Source: Kaistia algarum
GTDB lineage: Bacteria > Pseudomonadota > Alphaproteobacteria > Rhizobiales > Kaistiaceae
DNA: 64,000 nucleotides
Direction: 5' to 3'
NCBI RefSeq assembly: GCF_026343945.1
Contig: NZ_JAPKNJ010000001.1
Coordinates: 2,294,001 to 2,358,000 of the forward strand
The notes under the pieces were generated by a model. The model had not been told where the DNA came from. It saw nothing but the letters and a program-made list of their open reading frames with translations, and made no database searches. The translations under genes were made by a program, and so were the position numbers. Below, piece after piece: positions 56,535-64,000 of the stretch (its first letter is position 1; each line of letters begins with the position of its first letter).

Positions 56535-58362
56535 GCTTCCGGTTCTGGCTGTAGGCGGCGAGAATCCGCTGGATCTCGTCGCCGATGTCGCCATCGTCGG
56601 CCGCAGCCTCAGGAGCCTGCGGAACCGCCTTCTCCGGGCTCAGCTGGTTCGAAGCCGGTGCGCTGGTATTCGCCTCGCCTTCTTCGACCACCAAGACGTC
56701 GACCGCTTCCGCGATCGCGGCCAGGATCGAAGTCTCGATCGGATCCTTGTCAGATCGATCGACCGCTTCTGCAGTCGGCGGCGCGGTCCGACGCGCCGGC
56801 GGACGGACGGTGGCGACCGCGCTTCGTGCCGGTGCCGGTGAAGCGGGAACTGGCGGACTGGGCGGAGCTACCTCGGGCGGGTTCGGCGAGCGCGCGATCC
56901 TGGGCCGCGGCGGACCGATCGGCGTTCTCGGACGCACGGGCTCTTCTGCTTCGAGGATCGGTGGCTGGGCCGTGGGGCGCGGCGCAGGCGCGGCGCGCGG
57001 CGCAGGCACAGGTTCGTCCGCGTTGGCGGCTGCCGGCGGTTGCGGCTGCGGTCGCGGCGCGACCGGCTGAGGTGCCCGGCGCTCGACCTCGTGCCGAGGG
57101 GCTGCGACGGCCGGGGCAGGCGCTTCGGGAGCCGGGGCCGCTGGACGGACGGAAATCGGGCGAATCGGCTGCGGCAGCGGCTGTTCCGTTCCGCGCAGGA
57201 TGATCGGGCGGGGCTTTGCCGGACTTTCGGGCGCAGCGGGCATGGGCGGCGGCGAGGGGATCGGCGTCAGCTTGGCCGTTGAAGTGGGTGCTGCGGGCCT
57301 CTGCGGCTGCGGAGGCGGCATCGGGATTGCCGGGGCAGTCACAGGCGGCGCAACCGCCGCTGGCGGCGGCAGGGCGGGAACCTCCGCGGTGTTGGCGCGC
57401 CCAGAAATCCAAGCCTTGACCTGCATCTCGACCGCGTCGTCGACTTCTATGCCCGCATTGCGGGCGAGATAAAGCACCTGCTCCTTGAACACCTCGGCAA
57501 GACGCTCGGGCGTATCGGTCACGGAGAACACGTGCCCCTTCAGGGCGAGGCCCTTGACGACGAAGGCTACCTGCCGGCGCGTTGCGCTGCGGCCCGCGGC
57601 CACAAGGCGCACCGCGACGTTCTCAGCCGTCGTCTGAAAATGATAGCCGTTCTCGGTGATCTCGTGCGACAGCGCTCGGAACAGTTCGGCGAAGACCTTG
57701 GGCGTGAAAAGCGGAACGCTCGTCGCCTGATGGATCCGCCGCGCCAACGAGGCGAGATCGTCCCGTTCGCCCGCGGGCCGCCCGGCAGGGGCGTCTTCAT
57801 CCGGCTCGTCGGTTTCCGGCGGTTCCGCGTCGGCGGTCGGCCCGAGCACGGCGATCAACGCCGCCTCCTCGATCGTGCCGTCGGCAATGGCCCGATAGCC
57901 GGCCGGCGTCATGGCGGAGGAGTAGATCGTCGTCGAACGATTATAGGACCGGAGACGGAAGATCACCGGCGTCAGGTCGGTGTCGGCGGAGAGAAGAATG
58001 AACTCGTCGAAGCCCGTCTGGTGGCCGAGGGCGTCGACGGTGTCGAGCACCATCTGGATCTCGGCGGAATTCCGATCCCGGCCCGGCAGGGGCGGGCAAT
58101 CAACGATCTGGAAACCTTGGCTGGCGAAAGCCGGCCGCGCCTTGCCGAGGAGCTTGGGATCGGCATAGCAGCGGCGCATCAAGATACGGCGGCGGACGGG
58201 TGTGTCGCCGACCGGGGTGATGAGCTGGCCGGATTCAATCGCTTCAATCCAAGCCCCGGGACGTGAGGCGAAGCGACGGGCCATGCCGGGATCGCGCGCG
58301 CGTAGGCTGAGATAGAGGCTGTCGTAGTCGACAAACAAGACAGTCTTGACTGCGGCCGTCAT
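56521..58362 (-). CDS. NYN-domain protein with OST-HTH-like region and Pro-rich tail
   Basis: 613 residues. The N-terminal NYN domain (PIN-like nuclease fold) has 'TVLFVDYDSLYLSLRAR', 'DRNSAEIQMVLDTVDAL' and 'FDEFILLSADTDLTPVIFRL', which carry the acidic residues expected of the site. Residues about 200-310 ('HQATSVPLFTPKVFAELFRAL', shortened) look like an OST-HTH/LOTUS-type RNA-binding unit. About 250 residues of Pro/Ala-rich linker follow, then a short conserved helix ('EIQRILAAYSQNRKPSGK'). An RNA-processing role is likely; the target is unknown. ATG 58362 has GGGAG 6 nt upstream. Confidence 0.85.
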   Translation of the reverse strand: MTAAVKTVLFVDYDSLYLSLRARDPGMARRFASRPGAWIEAIESGQLITPVGDTPVRRRILMRRCYADPKLLGKARPAFASQGFQIVDCPPLPGRDRNSAEIQMVLDTVDALGHQTGFDEFILLSADTDLTPVIFRLRSYNRSTTIYSSAMTPAGYRAIADGTIEEAALIAVLGPTADAEPPETDEPDEDAPAGRPAGERDDLASLARRIHQATSVPLFTPKVFAELFRALSHEITENGYHFQTTAENVAVRLVAAGRSATRRQVAFVVKGLALKGHVFSVTDTPERLAEVFKEQVLYLARNAGIEVDDAVEMQVKAWISGRANTAEVPALPPPAAVAPPVTAPAIPMPPPQPQRPAAPTSTAKLTPIPSPPPMPAAPESPAKPRPIILRGTEQPLPQPIRPISVRPAAPAPEAPAPAVAAPRHEVERRAPQPVAPRPQPQPPAAANADEPVPAPRAAPAPRPTAQPPILEAEEPVRPRTPIGPPRPRIARSPNPPEVAPPSPPVPASPAPARSAVATVRPPARRTAPPTAEAVDRSDKDPIETSILAAIAEAVDVLVVEEGEANTSAPASNQLSPEKAVPQAPEAAADDGDIGDEIQRILAAYSQNRKPSGK

Positions 58363-58552
58363 GAACTCTCCCTGCGGCACAACCAGGTCACATCGTCAAA
58401 TCGGCGATCGGCCATAACCCGTGAATGCCCCAGGACAACGTGGCCGGCGGGGCGACAAACCTTGTAGCGATTCCTCTCGTCGCTGTCTCGCCTTCTTGAT
58501 AGGCCCGACAAGAGGGGAGGCAAGCTCGATCATCGTCGATCGAGCGCCTGCG

Positions 58553-60169
58553 TCAATGGCGGAAGTGACGCATTCCCGTGAACACCATGGCGAGGCCTGC
58601 GGCATCCGCCGCGGCGATCACGTCTTCGTCGCGAATCGATCCACCTGGCTGGATGATCGCGGTGGCGCCCGCCTCGGCCGCGGCAAGCAGGCCGTCGGCG
58701 AAGGGAAAGAAGGCGTCGGAGGCGACGACGGAACCGATTGCGAGGCTCTCGGAAAGGCCAGCCGCCCGAGCAGCGTCCGCTGCCTTCTTGGCGGCGATGG
58801 TTGAGGAATCCACGCGGCTCATCTGCCCTGCGCCGATGCCGACCGTCGCCCCATCCTTGGCATAGACGATGGCGTTCGACTTGACGTGCTTGGCGATGCG
58901 GAAGGCGAACAGGAGATCCGCCAGCTCAGCCTCGGTCGGCGCGCGCTTCGTGACGACGCGGATATCGTCGCGTCCCACGCGGCCGGCGTCGCGGTCCTGC
59001 GCCAGGAAACCGCCGGCGACGGTGCGGAGCGAAAGGCCCGGTTTCGCCGGGTCGGGAAGCGCGCCGGCGACCAGCAGGCGGAGGTTCTTCTTGGCCGCGA
59101 CGATAGCGATCGCTTCCTCGCTTGCGTCGGGGGCGATGATCACCTCGGTGAAGATCTCGACGATATCGCGGGCCGCTTCGGCATCGAGCGTGCGGTTGAG
59201 CGCGACGACGCCGCCAAAGGCGGAGACGGGATCACAGGCCAGAGCCCGCCGATAGGCCTCCACAAGCGATGAACCGGTGGCGACGCCGCTGGGATTGGCG
59301 TGCTTGATGATCGCGACGGCGGCGCTCGCCGCCGGATCGAATTCGGCAACCAGTTCGTAGGCCGCGTCGGTATCATTTATGTTGTTATAGGAAAGCTGCT
59401 TGCCCTGGAGCTGCTGCGCCGTAACGACGCCGGGGCGGTTCTCACCCGTAGCGTAGAAGGCGGCGCTCTGGTGCGGATTCTCGCCGTAGCGCAGCACCTC
59501 CCGCAGAGTTCCACCGAGGCTGCGCCATTTCGGCGCGGTATCGCCGATGCGACCGGCAAACCAGTTGGACACAGCGGCGTCATAGGCGGCCGTGCGGGCG
59601 AAAGCCTTGGCCGCCCAGCGCTTGCGGGCTTCCAGCGTCGTGGCGCCGTCATGGGCCGACAGGACCGAGAGGAAATCACCATAATCGTCCGGGTCGACCA
59701 GAATCGAGACGAAGCCGTGGTTCTTGGCCGCGGCGCGTGTCATGGCCGGCCCGCCGATGTCGATATTCTCGACTATGGTCGCATAGTCATCCGTCGCGGC
59801 GATCGTCTCCTCGAACGGATAGAGGTTGGAAACGACGAGATCGAAAGGCTCGATGCCGTGTTCCTGCATTTCAGCCGCATGAACCGGGTCGTTGCGAAGG
59901 GCCAGCAGACCGCCATGGATCTTCGGGTGCAGCGTCTTGACGCGGCCGCCAAGGATCTCGGGAAAGCCGATCCAGTCGGCGACATTCGTCACCGGAAGAC
60001 CCGCCGCTGCGATCGCCTTTGCCGTCGAACCGGTCGCGAACAGGCTGACGTCGCGGCGATGCAGGGCTTCGGCCAGCGCGATGGCGCCGCGGAGATCGGA
60101 AACGGAGAACAGGGCGCGCTTCAGGGGAACCAGATCGGGAGCTTGGACCTTCGGCGGCGCTACAGTCAT
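58553..60169 (-). CDS. purH: Bifunctional AICAR transformylase / IMP cyclohydrolase PurH
   Basis: 538 residues. The N-terminal cyclohydrolase (MGS-like) domain has '[19 protein letters not shown]' and '[16 protein letters not shown]'; the C-terminal transformylase part has '[14 protein letters not shown]', '[11 protein letters not shown]' with the catalytic Lys-His, '[20 protein letters not shown]' and '[10 protein letters not shown]'. It performs the last two steps of IMP synthesis. It follows the heparinase-like gene by 101 nt, the usual Hyphomicrobiales order. Confidence 0.98.
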   Translation of the reverse strand: MTVAPPKVQAPDLVPLKRALFSVSDLRGAIALAEALHRRDVSLFATGSTAKAIAAAGLPVTNVADWIGFPEILGGRVKTLHPKIHGGLLALRNDPVHAAEMQEHGIEPFDLVVSNLYPFEETIAATDDYATIVENIDIGGPAMTRAAAKNHGFVSILVDPDDYGDFLSVLSAHDGATTLEARKRWAAKAFARTAAYDAAVSNWFAGRIGDTAPKWRSLGGTLREVLRYGENPHQSAAFYATGENRPGVVTAQQLQGKQLSYNNINDTDAAYELVAEFDPAASAAVAIIKHANPSGVATGSSLVEAYRRALACDPVSAFGGVVALNRTLDAEAARDIVEIFTEVIIAPDASEEAIAIVAAKKNLRLLVAGALPDPAKPGLSLRTVAGGFLAQDRDAGRVGRDDIRVVTKRAPTEAELADLLFAFRIAKHVKSNAIVYAKDGATVGIGAGQMSRVDSSTIAAKKAADAARAAGLSESLAIGSVVASDAFFPFADGLLAAAEAGATAIIQPGGSIRDEDVIAAADAAGLAMVFTGMRHFRH

Positions 60170-60270
60170 CTCAATCCTCGAGGCTTGCGGGCTGTCTTGA
60201 ACAGCGGATCGATGGGAGGCCCGCGCGATAGCACGTTTTCTCGTCTCGTGCAGCCTTGAGCCGGCTTCGA

Positions 60271-62034
60271 TCAGACTTCGGAGGACGGATCGTCGATGCC
60301 GTCGCTATCGGCGCGGCGACGACCGCCCGGTTCCACGACGCGACGGAACTGCCACTTCACCTGCGCCTGCCGCAGAGCCCTGCCGTGGATGACGATCTGC
60401 TCAGCCCGGCGACTGCCGCGTATGTCAGAAAGGCGAATGCTCTCCTCGATCGCGACCTCTGCTCCGTCTGTCTCGAATTCCCAGGCTGACCCGTCGGGCA
60501 GCGCGAGCAATACGCCGTGTCCGCTCTTGATCCGGCTGGCCTTGACGGCGGAATGCAGGTGGAAACGGATGGCGAAGGAATCGCGACCGCCCTTGGCGAT
60601 CGTTCCGCCGCTCGGAGACGTGAAGCTGTCGCTGCCGGATATGCGGTCGCCATAGCGCGAAAGGGACAGTCGCCGCGTGTGCAGGATGCCGTAGCGCGAG
60701 ACGTAGCCGTCATGCGAGGCGGTGATGACCGTTTCGCCGCGCTCTTCCTGCCGCGCCAGGGAAACGCGGGTCGGGCCAGAGAGGATGACTTCGCCGAGGC
60801 GGTCGGCGAGATAGCCTCCGGTGAGGAAGCGGCAGGACGACGAATCGTTGAGCGTTGCCGTCGAATGCGCGGCCGTTGTGCGGGCGAGGCGGCGGAGCGC
60901 CGTGGCGCCCGGTGCCGGCACGCCGCAATTGACGATGATCGGCTGGCGTGACGCACTCATCTCGAAGGCGAGGCAGCCCGCATGGGCGTTTGCCGACAGC
61001 ACGGGCTGAGGCGGTGGTCCGGTGTCGACGATCACCACCGTCTCGCCGGCATCGAGCCGCTGATAGCCGGCATAGGGGGCGTTCCGGACCGGGGCGCCGC
61101 GCGCGTCGTCATAGGCGAGGACCGTTGCGAGAAGCCCGAGCTGGGTCTCGCCCATGCCGTTGAACTTCGCAAAGGAGCCGTCGCCATGCCGGAAGAAGCG
61201 CAGCATCGGCATCATCCGGTCGATCGCGCCAAGCAGCGGCGGCGTCGGCTGCAGGCCGCGCGCGGTGAAAGCCTGACGCAGCGGCAGCAGATCGACGAGC
61301 ACCTCGAGTACCGTGCCCGGATTGCGATCGACATGACCACCATCCGGCAGGATCTGGCGCGCGAGTTCCTGATCGATGAAACGGGAGGCCTGTCGTGCAA
61401 AGCGGGTCTGGTCGGACAGGGAAAGGCTGGCAGCGGCCAGCGCCATGGCGACCCGCAGTCGTGGCAAGCCGGGCCGCACGTCACGGGCGACGCGCCGCAG
61501 CAACCGGACTTGCCGCGTCAGCGAGCGCATGAAGCGACGATAGAAGCCGTGGTCGCAACCGTCGAGAACGAGCGGGGTCTGGGCTAGCCAGGATATCACC
61601 CGGCGAGCTATCACCTCGGGGTCGCGGGCGACCGGATCGTGGCTTCTCTGGAAGCGAATCCATTCGTCGACGAGCGCCCTCGCGTTGGAGCGCGAGACGG
61701 TAAGATCGGAGGCGCGCAGATGCCGCAGCCAGCCGAAGCCGTGCAGACCGGCCGCCCATGCCCTTGAGGGCGCTTCGATTTCGAAGACCGAGAATCCGGA
61801 TACGTCGACCACCTCGCCGGCAAAGACGAAGCGTCCGGCATAGATGTCGTGGGCGATGGTCGGGTCGGCGGTGCGAAGATCCGTCGGCGCGATCAGCAGG
61901 CGCTCGGGCACCTGGCCGAAATAGCGCCAGCGATAGAGAAGGCCGGCATGAAAGGCATAGCGAGAGCCACGCCACGCCGATCCGACCGCGTAGCGGACGA
62001 GCCGCCCCTGACCGGATCCCGCGCCCAGCGCCAT
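60271..62034 (-). CDS. Heparinase II/III-like protein
   Basis: 587 residues. The N-terminal half is an alpha-helical toroid ('[20 protein letters not shown]', '[20 protein letters not shown]'), and the C-terminal half is a beta-sandwich of the heparinase II/III type ('[20 protein letters not shown]', '[15 protein letters not shown]', '[20 protein letters not shown]'). Family enzymes are polysaccharide lyases, but this Hyphomicrobiales group between rsmB and purH has no proven substrate; cell envelope polysaccharide is a guess. There is no signal peptide at the chosen ATG. It lies 108 nt after rsmB. Confidence 0.9.
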   Translation of the reverse strand: MALGAGSGQGRLVRYAVGSAWRGSRYAFHAGLLYRWRYFGQVPERLLIAPTDLRTADPTIAHDIYAGRFVFAGEVVDVSGFSVFEIEAPSRAWAAGLHGFGWLRHLRASDLTVSRSNARALVDEWIRFQRSHDPVARDPEVIARRVISWLAQTPLVLDGCDHGFYRRFMRSLTRQVRLLRRVARDVRPGLPRLRVAMALAAASLSLSDQTRFARQASRFIDQELARQILPDGGHVDRNPGTVLEVLVDLLPLRQAFTARGLQPTPPLLGAIDRMMPMLRFFRHGDGSFAKFNGMGETQLGLLATVLAYDDARGAPVRNAPYAGYQRLDAGETVVIVDTGPPPQPVLSANAHAGCLAFEMSASRQPIIVNCGVPAPGATALRRLARTTAAHSTATLNDSSSCRFLTGGYLADRLGEVILSGPTRVSLARQEERGETVITASHDGYVSRYGILHTRRLSLSRYGDRISGSDSFTSPSGGTIAKGGRDSFAIRFHLHSAVKASRIKSGHGVLLALPDGSAWEFETDGAEVAIEESIRLSDIRGSRRAEQIVIHGRALRQAQVKWQFRRVVEPGGRRRADSDGIDDPSSEV

Positions 62035-62142
62035 CGCCTCTAGCCCTCGTTCTTGCCGCCGGCGCCCGCGCGACGAATCGTTCTCTTACCGTATCGTCGG
62101 CAATCTAGCGACCGCGGCGAGCGAATTGAACCAGCTTTGCGG

Positions 62143-63504
62143 TCAGCCAAGCTTGCGCAGACGCGCGGCGAAGAAGCCGTCGAGGCCGGAAAGCCGAGCA
62201 TCCTCCATGACGAGATCGGAGGGCAAGCTTCTCAGGAAGCCGTTGCGGCAGATTTCCCCAACCCCGCCGACATCCGATGGCTGGATCGGCTCCAATGCCA
62301 GCGGCAGTTCGGCGAGTGCGCGATGGATCTGCGCCTCGCCCTCTTCCGTCTGAAGCGAGCACGTGCAGTAGACCAGCGTCCCGCCCGGCTTCAGCATCCG
62401 CGTCGCCTGTTGCAGCAGCCTTGCCTGGATCTCGACGAGCGCCGTCACATCCTGCGGTCGCTTCAGCAATGCGACGTCAGGATGGCGGCGGATGGTGCCG
62501 GTTGCCGAGCAGGGCGCGTCGAGCAGGACGGCGTCGACGGGCTCGGCTGGCAGATAGTCGCCCGCGTCGGCGGCAACTACTGTGGCATCGAGCCGAAGGC
62601 GGGCGAGGTTTTGCCGAACGCGGGCCAGGCGCGCGTCGGAAATGTCGACGGCGGTTACCTTCGCTCCGGCGACGGCGAGCTGGGCCGTCTTTCCGCCCGG
62701 CGCGGCACAGAGGTCGATAACGGACTTGCCGGCGATGTCACCCAAGAGACGGGCCGGGAGGGCGGCGGCGGCGTCCTGGACCCACCATTCGCCATCGGCA
62801 TAGCCGGGAAGCGCCTCGAGCGGACCATGGCTCGCGAGACGGATCGAGCCGGTCGGCAGCACGATGCCGCCCAGCCTCTCCGCCCATTCGGCGGGCTGGG
62901 ACTTGACCGAAAGATCGAGCGAGGGCTCGCTGACCTGTGCGCTGGCAATCGCGAGCGCCGTTGCCTCGCCATATGCCCTGGTCCAGCTTTTCAGCAGCCA
63001 GGGCGGCGTATTCAGCTTCGGGGCGTCCTGCGAGGCGACGATCTCATCGCGGGCTCCGGCAACCCGGCGCAGCACGGCGTTGGCGAGGCCCTTGAAATGC
63101 CGCGCATCGCGATCGGCATCGGCAAGGCTCACGGCGAGAGAAACCGCAGCGTGGTCAGCAACCTCCATGAACAGGATTTGTGCGATCGCAGTATCGAGGA
63201 TCGCGGCCATTCGGCCGCTCTTTCGAGGCAGCGGCTTGTCGAGAAAGCGGCCGAGCGCATCGCGGATCTGGCCGTGCCGACGAAGCGACATGCCGAGGAT
63301 CGCACGCGCCAGAGCGCGTTCGCGCGTCTCCAGTGCGGCGAAGGGGCCGTCGGAGGATTCCAGAACAGCATCGGCCTGCCGGCCGTCGCTCAGGATCGCG
63401 TCGAGTGCGGCGGCGGCAGCGGCACGGGCGGCAAGCCCCGGCACGGAAGACACGGCTGGACGCTTCGACCGCTGTCCCTGCGGCTCGCGCGGGCTCAACC
63501 CCAT
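62143..63504 (-). CDS. rsmB: RsmB/NOP-family 16S rRNA (cytosine-C5)-methyltransferase
   Basis: 453 residues. An N-terminal NusB-like helical domain ('[18 protein letters not shown]', '[20 protein letters not shown]') precedes the methyltransferase with '[20 protein letters not shown]', '[17 protein letters not shown]' (general Cys) and '[14 protein letters not shown]' (nucleophile Cys). It methylates C967 of 16S rRNA in RsmB orthologues; the exact target here is inferred. The start overlaps the htpX stop by 10 nt. Confidence 0.94.
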   Translation of the reverse strand: MGLSPREPQGQRSKRPAVSSVPGLAARAAAAAALDAILSDGRQADAVLESSDGPFAALETRERALARAILGMSLRRHGQIRDALGRFLDKPLPRKSGRMAAILDTAIAQILFMEVADHAAVSLAVSLADADRDARHFKGLANAVLRRVAGARDEIVASQDAPKLNTPPWLLKSWTRAYGEATALAIASAQVSEPSLDLSVKSQPAEWAERLGGIVLPTGSIRLASHGPLEALPGYADGEWWVQDAAAALPARLLGDIAGKSVIDLCAAPGGKTAQLAVAGAKVTAVDISDARLARVRQNLARLRLDATVVAADAGDYLPAEPVDAVLLDAPCSATGTIRRHPDVALLKRPQDVTALVEIQARLLQQATRMLKPGGTLVYCTCSLQTEEGEAQIHRALAELPLALEPIQPSDVGGVGEICRNGFLRSLPSDLVMEDARLSGLDGFFAARLRKLG

Positions 63505-64000
63505 GGTCCCTGGCGACCGCTCGCGGTCGATCCACCGGCTCGCCTGGCGCCAAAGCCTCCCGGCAGGCCGACGCGGGACGCGGCGGGGGCAGGTCCCATC
63601 TCCCGGTCCATGGCCATCAGCGCCGCGATCCGGTTTTCGGTCGCGGGGTGGGTCGAGAAAAGATTGTCCATACGCTGACCAGAAAGGGGGTTGATGATGA
63701 AGAGATGGGCCGTCGCCGGATTGGCCTCGGCCGCCTCGTTGGGAATGCGACTTGCCTCCCCGGCGATTTTCGAAAGCGCCGAGGCGAGGGCACGGGGCTG
63801 GCCGGAAATCTCCGCGCCCATGCGATCCGCAGCATATTCGCGCGAACGGCTGATGGCCATCTGCACCAGCATCGCGGCAATCGGCGCCAGAAGCGCCGCC
63901 GCGATGGCGCCGATCGCGCCGAAAGGACTGTTCGAATCGCGCCGGCCGCCAAAGAAGAAGGCGAAATTCGCGAGCATCGACACCGCGCCGGCGATCGTCG
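63495..64000 (-). CDS. htpX: M48 protease HtpX (partial, N-terminus off the right edge)
   Basis: 168 codons of the C-terminal part are in the window. '[20 protein letters not shown]' at the edge, a membrane stretch '[20 protein letters not shown]', then '[14 protein letters not shown]' with the third zinc ligand Glu, and '[16 protein letters not shown]' are HtpX hallmarks. The HExxH motif lies beyond the edge. HtpX is an inner-membrane protease for misfolded membrane proteins. The tail after 'MGPAPAAS' is Gly/Arg-rich. Confidence 0.95.
   Translation of the reverse strand, partial: TIAGAVSMLANFAFFFGGRRDSNSPFGAIGAIAAALLAPIAAMLVQMAISRSREYAADRMGAEISGQPRALASALSKIAGEASRIPNEAAEANPATAHLFIINPLSGQRMDNLFSTHPATENRIAALMAMDREMGPAPAASRVGLPGGFGARRAGGSTASGRQGPWG

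Overview
The window is a high-GC alphaproteobacterial chromosome segment. It most likely comes from the Hyphomicrobiales (Rhizobiales). The evidence is gene order: atpHAGDC without F0 genes, rplU-rpmA-GNAT-obgE-proB-proA-nadD-rsfS-rlmH-envC-ctpA, htpX-rsmB-heparinase-purH, acnA beside ccmA, IalB-family and DUF1223 proteins, and a ureDABCEFG operon carrying a DUF1272 gene. Gene density is high and many genes overlap by 1-4 nt. I cannot name the genus from sequence alone; most of the window is core chromosome with few signs of transfer.

Layout. 1-4263 (minus): a sugar or polyol operon, ALDH > FGGY kinase > HAD phosphatase > RpiR regulator (cut by the left edge). 4264-4934: a gene-poor scar with an IS3-type transposase fragment, ending at tRNA-Arg(CCT) (4935-5011). 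5093-7530 (plus): a secreted nuclease-like protein and an M48 lipoprotein. 7733-11983: ilvD, a TerC-family membrane protein with a foldable leader, and an M20 amidohydrolase. 12037-18085 (minus): the urease operon, with a DUF29 gene between ureC and ureE and a DUF1272 gene between ureB and ureA. 18255-20707 (plus): a D,D-carboxypeptidase coupled to a His-rich COG0523 GTPase. 20714-29670: DUF1223, acnA, ccmAB (no ccmC follows) and putA. 30017-34960 (plus): the F1 ATP synthase operon, closed by a strong terminator.

35011-49512 is almost entirely minus strand: rppH, a truncated membrane-anchor gene, ctpA, envC, rlmH, rsfS, nadD, proA, proB, obgE, two GNAT genes, rpmA, rplU, trmD, rimM, rpsP and ffh. 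This is a block for ribosome assembly, translation, cell-wall work and proline/NAD synthesis. Readable promoters lie before rplU and before ffh. 49766-53501: a small secreted protein divergent from an OmpR/EnvZ-type two-component pair, then IalB and DUF1232 proteins. 53644-56499: phaR divergent from phaA-phaB (polyhydroxybutyrate synthesis), with a PhaR-type operator between them. 56521-64000 (minus): an NYN-domain protein, purH, a heparinase II/III-like protein, rsmB and the C-terminal part of htpX.

No CRISPR array, prophage or complete mobile element is visible. The best leads are regulatory or structural: three GGT-N3-ACC elements at exact 23-bp spacing overlapping the putA promoter; a 10-bp inverted repeat wrapped around the ffh promoter; a nested RNA fold ending at the terC start codon; the CTGC-N3-GCAG site between phaR and phaA; the two extra genes inside the urease operon; and the apparent loss of a deacetylase domain between ctpA and rppH.
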